Source: Amphiura filiformis | Lineage: Eukaryota; Echinodermata; Ophiuroidea; Amphilepidida; Amphiuridae | NCBI RefSeq assembly: GCF_039555335.1 | Contig: NC_092644.1 | Span: forward strand, 49,985,281 to 50,049,280 | Length of the DNA: 64,000 nt | Reading direction: 5' to 3' | Shown: positions 12,201 through 27,200 of the stretch, in pieces | How positions within the stretch are numbered: position 1 is the stretch's first letter | Layout of the letters: every line of letters starts with the position of its first letter | Notes under the pieces: model-generated | The model's input: only the letters and a program-made list of their open reading frames with translations | Told to the model about the DNA's origin: nothing | Databases searched by the model: none | Position numbers and translations under genes: made by a program

Positions 12201-15200
12201 GCGTGTACAAGGTGTGGACCAAGAGGAGAAGCTTAAGGCTGAACCACTGCTCCCTGCTGATGATGAGGAGGAGGCAGAGGATTGGGGCCAAGAAGTCGGG
12301 GCAGCTGCAGGAGCTCTTGAGGTGAGATCATGTAAACAGCATGTGATTTGCATGTGGTGTGTGTAAATGCTTTGTTGTTTTGCACTTTGACTCCCAATTT
12401 AAGCAGCAGCAAGATGTGATGGCACTAAAAAATGAAATAAATGAAACATATCATCTAGTGCCGTCGTCGACATGCCTTATGTCGACATAATGTCGACGCC
12501 GGCACGAATCCCGACATGTCGACATCAAAAAAAAAATTAAAAAAAAATTTTTTTTTTTTTTTTAATTTTCAAAAAATATTTTTGGCCAGAAAAAGTAAGT
12601 TATAGGCCCAAAATTACTTGTTATTCAAGGTTGAAACCAGAGAAATACTGCTACTAAAAATATAAAAAATGCCAATTTTTTTTTACAAAGTTGGATAAAT
12701 TTGTTTATTTTGATTACCTTTCTTTCTATTGAACAGTCAGGGACACATTGAATTAGTATGCATTGCTAGCTGTTCAATAGAAGCAAAAGTAATTAAAATA
12801 TACAAATGTATCCAACTTTGTAAAAAAAAATTGGCATTTTTTTTTTTTAGCAGTAGTTTCTCTGGTTTCAACCTGAATAACAAGTCATTTTGGGCCTATA
12901 ACTTGCTTTTCTGGCCAAAATATTTTTGAAAATTAAAAAAAAAAAAAAATTTTTTTTTTAGAATTTTTTTATGTCGACATTACACTGTCGACGTCGGTAT
13001 ACTAATTTTATCGACATGTCGACATTAAAAAACGGTGCCGACGACGGCACTAATATCATCTGCATCACAGATTGAAGTGAATGTGCAGTGAAAATAGCTG
13101 CTTGTGAATTTGATGTTGATAGTATATGTCATTTGTGTGTGCATGTGATGTTCAACTACTGCTTGGGTTGTGAACATTTTGTAGATTGTGATAATTGATG
13201 ACAAAAGTGTGCTGTGCTTGCTGTGAAAATTGGGCTATTCCAGTTGAAATCTGTGTACCCTCCGGAAGATATGACCTTAATCTGCCGCACAGGGGTGTGA
13301 ATCTCAAATGGGGTTACCTGAGTAGGTGACTCGATGACTCCATGTACCCCCTGTGTGGGAGATTAAGGTCATGTCTTCCATAGGGGGTGTAGATTTCAAC
13401 TGGAATAGCCCATTTGGTTGAATACCTTAATTTAGACATCATAATTTGTGGTGGATTAGGGGCTTATTGGGGCCTTGCACTCTAAGGAACCGACCTAAAG
13501 ATTGATTATTTTTAATTTTTAAACAAAACTAAGCCTACTCCTTTATGGGAATATTTCAAGGGCATGCAGAACTTGGTATAATTAATGGCCAGAATGCAAG
13601 AAATTTAGACACCTGATTTGGAAAGGTACAACATGTAAAAGCTGAGTGATTTGTACAATTAGTGGAGACCCCACAATGCCCTGTTTGCTCAGTTACCAAG
13701 TTATTTGCAGTAACAATAACAAATTAACAAATACAGCTTATTTGTGGCAAAAACATAAGCCAAATTCTTATTTTACTTGTAAATCTAATCAAATTTGAAC
13801 CAGTTTGCACAGCTTCAAATTAGTTGCATTCTTAGATGATGACTTCTCAAATGTAAGGCTACTGTCAATTTTTTGCTGGAGTTTCAGTGAAGCAGCTTCA
13901 AACAGGGTTGTAGCTACTAACACTGGGTGGTTAAGCCCAGTGGGTGGTTAAGCCCACCACTCACCTCTGGAGCCCACCTGTAAAGGTTAATTCATTCCTG
14001 GCACCCACCAATCAAATTTTAAGAATATGTGTATTTTACGGAATGCATCTTATCAATGCCCAGTATTGGCAACATCTTGCTAAACATATCTAGGTTCTGT
14101 AAATTGTCACCTGACACTCGGCTAGCTACAACCCTGGTCTCAAAGCAGGTTACTTTTATTGTGAACAAGTGAAGAGATTGATGAAGTCTTATAACTAGTT
14201 TAATTTCCAAGCTGACTTCCTCCCTCCCTGTCTGTAATGAAACCAGAAGTAGTTCAAAATAACATTGACGTTTGAAAGAGCATAGAAAAAATGTAATTGA
14301 CATTTAACCCCTTCCTCCCCCTCTCCCTCCATCCATAACAAAATTAGTTTAATTTCAGTTTTAATGGACATTAATTTTTAACCCTTCTACCCACCCTCCC
14401 TCCCTCCCCCTCTCTCCCTCCATCTCTAACAAAACTAGTTTAATTTCAATTTTAATGGACATTTAACCCCTTCCTCCCACCCTCCCGTCCCTCTCTTCCT
14501 CCGCCCCTTACAAAACTAATTTCGCTAGTAGGACGTCATCAATCTTTTGGTTTGTTCCCTAAATAACTCTATCATTGAAAATGGTGAATGCTATGCTAAA
14601 TTGTAATTAAATTACATCAGATATACTTAATGGATTTGTCCAGTCCTCCCTGCTGATGCCTGTATTTTATTGCATGCAGTAATGAGTAATCATTTTGGTT
14701 TTAATCTTTTATGATGTTCCATATACATTTATAATTATATATGTCATTACCACCAAATGCTGACAAATCCCAAATAACTAAAGGCCTCACAAAAAGTAAC
14801 CTTGCCATTATAAATATGCTTATAACTTGAAAACTATTAATTGTACTTGTTATTTGAAAACATCAGAAGAAAAAAAAATTGCAAGACGGTCATTATGACA
14901 ACTTGTTTGATACAATTGACAAATTAAGGATTGTGGTGTCAGTTGAAGTTTGAATATGACAATTTGTCATTTCCATTTTGCATTAAATTGTATTGTTCTG
15001 AATTCAGGGCAGATATAATTTCAGGTTTTATATGCTACAATGCTTGACTTTTATAACCATTGATCATTGTAAATGCAACTTTTAAATTCGGGGTTTTTGC
15101 TGAACCATGAAATGGTATCAGCCTATATTAGTGTATGTCCCTTACTTACCAACCATTTGGTCTAAAATGGACATATCTTTAAATGCCACGAAGGTATGAA

Positions 15201-18200
15201 CCCCCAAGTGGTGTCAAATGAAAGAGAAAGAAGTAAAGAATATGATAAAAATATTTCCTGACGTCAGAGGTCATGCAAGGGTCAAAGGGGTCAAAAAAGG
15301 TCATTTTAACCAAAAATGCTCCAATTAAGCTGAAATTTATATGCAATGATCCTTATGACATTCTAAACATGTTTAAAATATTTTTATATTCATTTAAGGT
15401 CATTAAGGGGTCATAAAGGGGTCAAAGGTCAAGTTTCCAAAAATGCTCCAATTGAGCTGATATTTAAATGCAATGATCTTTAAGACATTCTAAACATATT
15501 TAAAATATTTTAAAATTCATTTAAGGTCATTAAGGGGTCAATAAAGGGGTCAAAGGTCAAGTTTTCAAAATGGTTCAATTGAGCTGAAATTTAAATGCAA
15601 TGATCCTTATGACATTCTAAACATGTTTAAAATAATTTAATATTCATTTAAGGTCATTAAGGGGTCATAAAGAGGTCAAAGGTCAAGTTTTCAAAATGCT
15701 CCAATTGAGCTGAAATTTAAATGCAATGATCCTTAAGACATTCTAAACATGTTTAAAATAATTTTTATAAAATATTTAGTATTTAATAAAATATTCATTT
15801 AAGGTCATTAAGAGGTCATAAAGGGGTGATATATATACATGTACCACAATATACTGCCAAAGCCCCATGGTTCAGCTATGGTGCGGTAACCGCTCTAGTT
15901 CTTTAAAACACTACTTTGTTGTTGATGTTAAATGAAATTGGGTGAATGGAGCATTAAATTAGCATAAAACATCCATCATTCTATGTTAAAATATTATACA
16001 ATTAATAGTTCTGACACTATAGACACATGTATTTTATAGCTGAGTTACTTTTTATGAGATCTTTATAATAACTATAGAGGTGATGTTATCGAATTGGTTG
16101 CAGTGCGATGCCATTTTGCCATGGTTGCTGTTTGTGCTTAGCAAATCACACAAGGCACCACATAAGACTTACAGGGACAGTCTATAGATATCTGGTATTG
16201 GTCAGTTTGTAGAAATGCCCTGAAGGCCTCTTGTATTTCAAGGTGGATATCATGCTCCTGCAAAAAAAATGTATAAAAATAGTAGTTTTTCATGGGCAAG
16301 CAATGTACATCATGTAGGGTGCAGAAACATCAAAAATCAGTGAAAACGGTATGTTTGAAAGGACCTCAAACATGAAACAACAAAAAATGGAAAAATAATT
16401 ATTGTTTTACACTGTTTTAGTGTAGCAAATACAACCAAAATAATATGTTTCGGATATCATGGAACCCTGGTAAAATACTTGCTTAGGGTCCGTTTTGAAA
16501 GTTACATGCTATCCACCTCGAATACAAGTGCCCCCCGGTAGAAATGACAATATATTTTATACTGGTGGTTATGGTGAATTAATGTGTAGTATAGATGAGA
16601 TGACATTCATGTAATACCAAACAGGTGGTAGGTGGTATCATTGTATGCAGCCTGTTTTGTTGAGGACTACATGCTTTTAAAATTTGTGCCAAATCGATAA
16701 AGGGCAATATTGGCTATTGAAAAATGAGGGATCGTATTTGATATAATCAAATTAAATAAGTTATTTGTCACTAATATTGGTTTGGAGATATAGCCAATAA
16801 TTGTATTCAACTTCTTTCGTATTTTAGTGTTCGTAAGCAACACTGAAATAACCATATCTGGAGAAGTGTATCAATTGTGATTGAGTTTTTATTAAAACAA
16901 AGCTTTGGAAATGGTACATACATACTGTACAATGCAATTGGAAATTGAATTTTGATTTTTCTAGAGAAGTGACTTATTTTATTTGATCGCATCACATATG
17001 CTGTTCCATCAAGCGTATCGATAGACCAGTCCCTTGCCTTTATGTATAAACCGTGCAGAAAGCTGAATCTTGGACAGCTATCCAGTTACCCCGGTAGCAA
17101 TTGCTTTATACCATGTGGGAGTAACTGGATTTTTGACCAAGATTATGCTCTCTGCACAAACCTTGCTGTCACCTCATCTATAACCAGTTAGCTTTTTCTT
17201 CTCTCTGCTTTTTTTTCTTTCAAAATATTTGAAAGAGACCAGAAAATGCATCCATGCGAAAATTTGAAAAGTTAAAAAAACAGTAAGAAAAAACTTCAAA
17301 ACACACGAAAATGGAGCAGATAAATATTCACAACTGCAAATATGCTGTTTTTAATTTATACATTGCATGTCAGGCCAAATTTATGGGGAATCATGGATTT
17401 ACGCCACATTTCTGGACTTGCAATTTAAATTAGTTATGTGAAGAAAAAAATGATTTAATGGGAGGTAAATTCTGGTACAAGTGTGCTTTATTTTGCTTTA
17501 AATCTGAATTTGTAAGCATTGTTTAGTTTACCAGTGTTTAGGTGATTCCAACTTTCTTTTTTCTTCTTTGTTTTGTTTCTTTTTGTCTCTATAGGTCCTG
17601 CATGGTGCATTGTATAATAATAGTAGCCTTTCTCTCCTCTGGGAACCATGTCATGCTTGTGTGAATGGGTTATGTCTCCTGCATCTCAGCTTCTTCATGG
17701 TCATTCTCTGCTGGCTGTCAAATGGGGGCGCTTTTATTATTCATTTTTGTGCTTTATATTATAAACCATTATAATTTGCACCTACTCTTAATCACAAGCA
17801 AGCAATTTATGTTTTTCACTATAATTTAAATTATTAGTATTTCATGAAGTAAATTGCAAATATGATATGTGAAAGTTAGTCTCTTGGTGTGGGGATCTAA
17901 TAAAGCTCACAATTGTCAAATATTTCATTAGTAAACTATAAGCAATGTGAAAATATTCAATTCTTTGTAGAAATATCTAATAGCATAAAATCATGCTACT
18001 TGCATACCTAATACTAATGTCATGAAAATGGAAGTTTTAAAAAGGTAAAGTCTAACCTAATTTGGGTCAGATGCATTGCCATAATAATAATAATATTACT
18101 ACTAAGCTTCTTTTAATTCATCATCAATTCATCTTTCTACTTATTGATCATATTCTTTTTGGTTTGCTGAGATCACTGATTGTGCTTTGAATTCATTAAA

Positions 18201-21200
18201 CGACACACTGCACTCACGAGTATGATTGATGCTGCACAAATGGTTTCCATGGGGATATGGTGGTTTTGAGCTCACATTTACTCTCTGCACTAAAAATCAA
18301 AATTATTTTTAGAAAATAATATAAAATAAGTTTTGTCTGAAGCCATAGAGGATCTTTTCTACAGGTAAACTACACAGAATTTACAAACAAAAGACAATTT
18401 ATGGTTTCTTAAGTCTTTCTGTTGCTGCTATTTAGTGATATCGGAAATATGTGATATTTTTCAAATTAAATTAATCATTTTGCGATACATTTAAAACTGC
18501 TGACTAACTTTGCATTCCCTTGATCTACATGTATGACCTGAGCTGGAAGTGAGTATTTCTGATATCATGTATTATACAGTCACAAAATTATCGTTAAGCT
18601 TAGCTTCTTAAAAAGTAAACTATTAATAAATATCAAAAAATTACTACAAGCAAAATATGCAAATTATTACTGATTCTTACTAACCCATTGTGACATGTGA
18701 CCTTTGACAGGATAACCAAAATAATGACGACCAGGCCGGAGTCGTAGTACATGAAGAAGAAAATGTGATAGCACCAAATGTAGTGCATGATGACATTGAA
18801 GCACCAAACCCAGCCCCTAATCAAGAACAACCAGCTTATGGTAAGAGAACAGTCAATGGGATATGGAAACAAATATGTGACACAATCAAGGGAACTGAGT
18901 CGCATGGTGCTAATATTGATTTTGAGATATTGGCAAAGAAAATATTAAAATTCTTTTGTTTTATATTCTTTTCAGGCATGTTACTCATTCCCCTTGATCA
19001 TGTCACATAATACATTATGCAACAAACACACACATGTAGTACACGATAACATTAGAGCACCAAACCCAGCAATACCAGTGCTGTCATTGGAGATTAACAA
19101 ATTACTAGACACAGTGCTTAGAACATGTCAAAATGATTTTTCTTAGAACATGTCAAAATGATTTAGCATGTGTTATGCTGCATGTTGGAAGACTGGCTCC
19201 TCAAAGAATAAATTGGCAGTTCCATACCACTTCATAAATAATACTTCTAGCATTTTAGAATTATTCACTTGGCCTGTAAGAGGTATAAGCAACATTGCTA
19301 CATGTAATGTTCAGTTGGCTGTATTTGGCATAAACAATAAAGGCAAGCACATTATGAGCATTAATATACTTGTGATATTTTTTATCTTGTTTTGACACAG
19401 GTCCACAGAATGAGAAGCAGAGAGCAGTTGTAGATGCCTTCCAACATGCATGGAAAGCTTACCGTCTGCATGCATGGGGTCATGATGAACTCAAACCTAT
19501 CAGTAAATCATACAGTGAATGGTTTACATTAGGGCTGACATTGATAGATTCACTAGATACAATCTATATCATGGGATTAGATAAAGGTAAGCTTACTGTG
19601 TACATGCATGGAGTCAGGATAAACTCAAACCTATCAGTAGAACCTATTGTGAATGGTTTACATTAGGCCCCCAGGGCTTTAGCTCACAGTGAATGGTTGA
19701 CATAACTTTGGGCTGACATCGATGATTCACTGATTGCAGTGTATATCATAGGTTTATACCTTGATGAGGTAGTAATGTGAGTGCACATATCATGGACCGC
19801 AGCTTCAAATCACTAGCGTTCACTCAACGCATGTACCCACACACACGCTTAAAGACGCCACATAGTTGCAATGCAACAACTGCCTCAACGAGTTGATGTC
19901 ACTGCCTCTTTCGAGACAAAAAATGGTATAGACCGAGGTATGCTATTAATTGACTCTGTGACTTAATATTATTTTGCAGCATGTTTTGGGAGTCATGGGA
20001 TAGTGTTGAAAGTATTAACCCAATTTGGTTACCAGACTTGGTATTTTTTTTGGTATGTTAAGACTAGTGATTGGTATGGGGATTTTTAATGCGGTTCAGT
20101 CCTTTCAAATCTAGTGAAGTAATCCCTGTGTCTTTATTTCAGAATTTCAAGAAGCCAGAGATTGGGTGGCTAATGAAATGGATGTGAAACCAAGCAAAGA
20201 TGTTAATCTATTTGAGACCACCATCCGTGTCTTAGGAGGACTCCTTAGTACATACCATCTATCAGGAGATCCTATATTCTTAGATAAAGCTGTAAGTACT
20301 GTCTCTGTCTGTCTGTGAGTGTCTGTCTGATGTTAATCTATTTGAGACCACCATCCGTGTCTTGGGAGGACTCCTTAGTACATACCATCTATCAGGAGAT
20401 TCTATATTCTTAGATAAAGCTGTAAGTACTGTCTCTGTCTGTCTGTGAGTGTCTGTCTGATGTTAATCTATTTGAGACCACCATCCGTGTCTTAGGAGGA
20501 CTCCTTAGTACATACCATCTATCAGGAGATCCTATATTCTTAGATAAAGCTGTAAGTACTGTCTCTGTCTGTCTGTGAGTGTCTGTCTGATGTTAATCTA
20601 TTTGAGACCACCATCCGTGTCTTGGGAGGACTCCTTAGTACATACCATCTATCAGGAGATTCTATATTCTTAGATAAAGCTGTAAGTACTATCTCTCTCT
20701 GTGTGTCTGTGAGTGTCTGTCTGATGTTAATCTATTTGAGACCACCATCCGTGTCTTAGGAGGACTCCTTAGTACATACCATCTATCAGGAGATCCTATA
20801 TTCTTAGATAAAGCTGTAAGTACTGTCTCTGTCTGTCTGTCTGTCTGTGAGTCTCTGTCTGATGTTAATCTATTTGAGACCACCATCCGTGTCTTAGGAG
20901 GACTCCTTAGTACATACCATCTATCAGGAGATCCTATATTCTTAGATAAAGCTGTAAGTACTGTCTCTGTCTGTCTGTCTGTCTGTGAGTCTCTGTCTGA
21001 TGTTAATCTATTTGAGACCACCATCCGTGTCTTAGGAGGACTCCTTAGTACATACCATCTATCAGGAGATCCTATATTCTTAGATAAAGCTGTAAGTACT
21101 GTCTCTGTCTGTCTGTCTGTCTGTGAGTCTCTGTCTGATGTTAATCTATTTGAGACCACCATCCGTGTCTTAGGAGGACTCCTTAGTACATACCATCTAT

Positions 21201-24200
21201 CAGGAGATCCTATATTCTTAGATAAAGCTGTAAGTACTGTCTCTCTCTGTGTGTCTGTGAGTGTCTGTCTGATGTTAATCTATTTGAGACCACCAGCCGT
21301 GTCTTAGGAGGACTCCTTTAGTACATACCATCTATCAGGAGATCCTATATTCTTAGATAAAGCTGTAAGTACTGTCTCTCTCTGTGTGTCTGTGAGTGTC
21401 TGTCTGATGTTAATCTATTTGAGACCACCATCCGTGTCTTAGGAGGACTCCTTAGTACATACCATCTATCAGGAGATCCTATATTCTTAGAAAAAGCTGT
21501 AAGTACTATCTCTCTCTCTGTGTGTCTGTGAGTGTCTGTTCGATGTTAATATATTTGAGACCACCATCCGTGTCTTAGGAGGACTCCTTAGTACATACCA
21601 TCTATCAGGAGATCCTATATTCTTAGATAAATCTGTAAGTACTGTCTCTGTCTGTGTGTCTGTGAGTCTCTGTCTGATGTTAATCTATTTGAGACCACCA
21701 TCCGTGTCTTAGGAGGACTCCTTAGTACATACCATCTATCAGGAGATCCTATATTCTTAGATAAAGCTGTAAGTACTGTCTCTGTCTGTCTGTCTGTCTG
21801 TGAGTCTCTGTCTGATGATAATCTATTTGAGACCACCATCCGTGTCTTAGGAGGACTCCTTAGTACATACCATCTATCAGGAGATCCTATATTCTTAGAT
21901 AAAGCTGTAAGTACTATCTCTCTCTGTGTGTCTGTGAGTGTCTGTTCGATGTTAATCTATTTGAGACCACCATCCGTGTCTTAGGAGGACTCCTTAGTAC
22001 ATACCATCTATCAGGAGATCCTATATTCTTAGATAAATCTGTAAGTACTGTCTCTGTGTCTGTGAGTCTCTGTCTGATGTTAATCTATTTGAGACCACCA
22101 TCCGTGTCTTAGGAGGACTCCTTAGTACATACCATCTATCAGGAGATCCTATATTCTTAGATAAAGCTGTAAGTACTATCTCTCTCTGTGTGTCTGTGAG
22201 TCTCTGTCTGATGTTAATCTATTTGAGACCACCATCCGTGTCTTAGGAGGACTCTTTAGTACATACCATCTATCAGGAGATCCTATATTCTTAGATAAAG
22301 CTGTAAGTACTGTCTCTGTCTGTCTGTCTGTGAGTCGCTGTCTGATGTTAATCTATTTGAGACCACCATCCGTGTCTTAGGAGGACTCCTTAGTACATAC
22401 CATATATCAGGAGATCCTATATTCTTAGATAAAGCTGTAAGTACTATCTCTCTCTGTGTGTCTGTGAGTGTCTGTTCGATGTTAATCTATTTGAGACCAC
22501 CATCCGTGTCTTAGGAGGACTCCTTAGTACATACCATCTATCAGGAGATCCTATATTCTTAGATAAATCTGTAAGTACTGTCTCTGTCTGTGTGTCGGTG
22601 AGTCTCTGTCTGATGTTAATCTATATGAGACCACCATCCGTGTCTTAGGAGGACTCCTTAGTACATACCATCTATCAGGAGATCCTATATTCTTAGATAA
22701 AGCTGTAAGTACTATCTCTCTCTGTTTAATACCACCACATGTGTTATAAGACTCTTACATGCCATTTATTAGGAGATTTTATATCCCTAAAAAAGCTGTA
22801 CTGTCTTCATGTCTTATTCTTTTGCTCTCACTGTCTATTTCTCTTTTGTCTGTCTGTGAGTCTGTCTGATGCTTGAGTTTTTCCTTTGTTGCGTGGCTAA
22901 TTTCAAAGCTCTCTGTCTATATGTCTATCTCTGTTTCTCTCTGTTTGAATTTTTCGAAATATGTGATGTGCCGTACCAAAAGGAGACACTTTTGGACAGG
23001 TTATCAATTTTGAGGTTTTTACATACAGATATTTTGCTCCACAACGCCGTTTTCCCCAATGAAATCGGACATTCCTAAGCGAAGATATTGAATTTGTAAG
23101 TTATGGTATTATAAAATTGGAAATTGAGATATCGGCCTTTTAGAAATATTATTGACAATGTTGAGAGTAGGAATTACCTTGAAAATTGTCTCAAAAAATG
23201 TAAGTTATATTCCAGTATGAAACTATCAAACAATATTTTAAACATTAATAACATCACAAATTAGCAACAAACCCATATTTTGGAAAAAAATCACCCGGAC
23301 AGATTTTTGGCTATTTCTCCATTTACGATCCTGCCCAAAAGTTTCTCCTTTTGACATGACATGTCACATATTTAGAATTTTACTGAGCATTTCTGTTTCT
23401 CTTTTATTTTATAGAAAATCTTGGGAGACAGCCTATTACCTTGTTTTAACACTGGCTCCAAAGTACCTTATTCTGATGTAAACTTGAAAACTGGTAAAGC
23501 TCATCCACCGCGCTGGGGACCGGATAGCTCCGTATCGGAAGTCAGCACAATCCAAGTGGAATTCAGAGACTTATCGTTTACAACAAACGATCCAAAATAC
23601 AAAAATGCAGCAGATGCTGTAATGAGGCATTTACATACACTGCCCAAGGAGAATGGACTAGTGCCAATATTTATCAATGCCAATTCTGGGCAGTTTAGAA
23701 AACATTCTACTATTACTATGGGAGCTAGGGGGGATAGTTATTATGAATATTTGTTAAAACAATGGCTTCAAACTGGGAAGACAGAAAAACAGTGAGTATA
23801 CGACACATAATTTTGTATAATATTTAATTAAGGTACAGAATTAGAGCAAATCTGAAGCAAAATGTGCTCAAAATATCTCCAAGCAAAAAGGGTATTGTAG
23901 CCTATCATATATTTGTCAATCACAACACATAGTGGCGTAGAGTGATTTTTCCAAATTTTCCACTTCACATAGTGATGTAAAGGTTTAGAGCTAGCTATAT
24001 CCTGTAATAGGTATGGCTTTTTAACATTAAAGATACAATTAAATAGCTTGAACCTTAAACTTCAATTTCAATTGGAATCTGGCCACTGAGAGATGAACAG
24101 TGGAGGAGTATTGACTTCGTTGTTAGTAACATATCCTCAGAAACATATTTTGTTTTTCATGTCTGCCATTATGTGTTGAGACTGACGATGCACTTGAGCT

Positions 24201-27200
24201 GGTCTGTTTCATAAGTGATATGTTGTAGTCTACAGTCAGCAAATGGTTATGGGTTGACATGGATATATTAATGTGATATGATTCATATAGGATTATATAA
24301 AAGTAATTTTGGATGAGGAGTTTGCACAGTGGACAGGCACAATTAATGCCTTTGACAGATGCTCTCATAATTACATAAAAGTAGATCCATTTTACAAACA
24401 AGCCCATAGCAACCCAAATTTGTACTCATTGTGATAGATTTTCTTGTTGCCTTTCAGGTTTTTAGACGACTATTTAGCTGCAGTGAATGGGATGCAGGAT
24501 AAGCTAATACGCAAATCTGGACCTAATCAACTCACATTTGTAGGGGAATTATTAAGTGGCAATAAATTCTCACCAAAAATGGTAGGTATTAGTAGTATAC
24601 GAAGGACGTTGAGCTTGTACAATGTTTAGATAACTGAGACAAACTGGTATACAGGACATACATGCCAAATAAATTGAGAGACTATGGGTTGAATTAGGGT
24701 ACTGTAAAGTCAGGATCAGTGTTTAAAAGACCAAAATAGTGTGGTGATCTGATCAATATGAAATAGTGCCTTATAAACTTGTATAATGTAATTTAATGTG
24801 ATGTGGTGAGATGAGATGTATTATAATGTAATGTACATACTCTCAAGTTGATGAAAAACAAATTGGATTTGTGTTGTTTTGAACAAGCAACCAAATTATG
24901 CATTTGTTAATAAACTATCGGAGCAATCTTATTAAGTCAAATCTGAAATTTTACTCAAAGTAATTAGTTGAATGTGGTAACCATACACAACCATAGGAAT
25001 GTGAGCAGTTGATGCTGTGATAACCATTTACATTCACAGAATGAGACCATTGAAAAATGTTATCATACTTTAAGGCACACACCTGCTGTAACTTAAAAAA
25101 AGGTGTAAACCTTGACTTGCATTATTTAATTGTTGAGCAGTTCTGAAAATATGTGTAGGCTGTGGATTATGATTATAAATTCTACCATACTCATTTTCTT
25201 TCTAGTTGAGCACATCAACCACCATTTGAACAGTTACAGGTATATAGTCCAAAGAGTCATTAGTCCGAATACCCAATAAGGGTTGTTATAAAGCCTAATC
25301 CTTACCCCAAAACTTGCCCTAATCTATGACCTAAGCCCTGATCCTAACACTAAACCTCATGCTAACACTAACCTTAATCATAAACCTAACCCTAACTCTA
25401 TACCTAACATTTACCTAACCGTATCCTTATAGACCTTTTTCTCAAACGTCACCAATCAATCGATATTGGGGTCCAGCATTGAGTCATCAGCACCCAAAGC
25501 ATAAATACCGCTACCCGGCCAAGACGATCAACTTTTGTGCTGGCGCTGGGGCCTCATGCTGGATTGCCAGCATGCAGTATGCATTCATCACGGTGTAAAA
25601 AGTAAACAAAATGTGAAACAAAACAAAGATTGAATTTCAAAAAGTATCGCGGGTTTTCCGTATATATTTTGTATTTTATAGTGTCAAAACAAGCTGAAAT
25701 ATAGATACCAGTGTACAGTTCCCGTTTAAACAATTATTTTATGGAAGCTATCATGAAAGATGACAAACAGAGGAGAAAATAGACAGTATTCAGTGTTTTC
25801 ACACCGTGGGCATGTTAGACTATGCCATAGTCGAATTTTATTAAAAGTATGTTATTATTAGTCATGATGAACCCATTTCGTTGAACTCAAAATTATACTG
25901 ATGTTTATTAAAATTAAATTATTCAATAGTAAAATGGTCATAAAGAGTTTAAAATATCAGATAATTAGTGACAATAAAAGTAACTGAATGCAACATTATC
26001 TTATTATGGCTCACTTTAATACTGAACAATTCTGCTTTTGGAATCTACCAGTTTATTGATAGCGAACCCCGAAAATCCGACTTTGGACTTTGAAATTTAA
26101 GCAGAACTTTACCCCGGGACTTTGCTCTCTAAAAACACACAGTCAAGCATACTTGTTTATAAGTCCATTAACCACAAGTACTAAGCATGGTATAGTACAA
26201 GACGCGCTAGATGTTTGATGAGAGATTAACTTTCGAGTCAACACAAAAGCGCCGCAAATACCACAGATAGTTGTGTAGGGTGTAGTTAATGGTAATGGCG
26301 CGGGCCCGGAAGATTTAAACAATAGTGAGATATGGGCGACCAATCACAAGGCAGATCCATTTAAAGATGCATTACATCATGGTTAATTTTAGTTAGGCCA
26401 GAAATTGGCCTAACTCTCCATAGAGTCCCATGTTAAAAATCTTAACCGCAAGGCAAAATCAGTAGTCCACTTGGGAAGCTAACAAGCAGAGGGAGTGCGG
26501 TGACTGAAAAGATCAGATACAGATGTGAAAATCTATCAGTTGCACACAAATCAATATAAATCAGAGTTTTATGCTTAAATGTAATGGCCAGAGTATGCAA
26601 AATAGGCAAGTGGACTAGGCCAAAAAAAAATTGTTTGTTTGTCCATAAAGGCTTATGAAATAGTTGGGTCGGTAGGTCGGATTTTTTTTTTTTTTACAGA
26701 TATTGCACTTGAAACTGACAACTGACAAGACTGGTAAATAAGTCCAAACACACAGCACTTCACTGGTTTAACTCTTGAGATGGTTCTGCATAGGCCTGCC
26801 ATTTTCGGGTAATTTTGTACCCGGGTACCCGGCGCATTTTTCGGGCGGGTACCCGAAATTGCAACAACAAAAAAAAGAAAGTTTTTAATTTTTTCGTTTT
26901 TGTAGTGTCCAACGCTAGGATCATTCATGGTTGATCTAAAAAAAAAAAATCATTTTTTTTAGGTCAACCATGAATGATCTCTATTTTTTTTTTTTTTTTG
27001 AAAAAATTCCAAAAAAAAAAAAAAAAATTCCAAAAAAAAAACACGGTCGGGACCAGGGTACACGGTCGGTCGGACGAGGACAAACAAACAATTTTTTTGG
27101 GGGGCCCTACGGAGAAGTCTATGGGCACGTGGGAAATGCATGTGTTGTTTGTTTACATCTAAAACCCCAATATCGATTAGGTGACGTCATCAGAAAAAGG

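Larger units (their letters stand above)
12322..18710. other. MAN1B1 intron 3
   Basis: Large intron with a hAT element, hairpin MITEs, a C/T-rich tandem and a nuclear-receptor-word tandem, each listed separately. An open stretch after CTATAG at 17595 has no donor at its end and no family resemblance. Remaining sequence is AT-rich and unrecognised. Confidence 0.5.

Noticed and set aside
11827..12291. 154-residue minus-strand ORF with hydrophobic stretches
   Set aside because: Antisense to MAN1B1 exon 3 and intron; hydrophobicity reflects the complement of acidic GAG/GAA-rich coding sequence.
17595..17770. Open stretch after CTATAG in intron 3 as a possible extra exon
   Set aside because: No donor at its end, no counterpart in the family, and exons 3 and 4 already join in phase 0.
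20689..21162. 157-residue minus-strand ORF with repeats of [20 protein letters not shown] type
   Set aside because: Antisense shadow of the exon-6 array; open only because several units are 138 bp, divisible by three.
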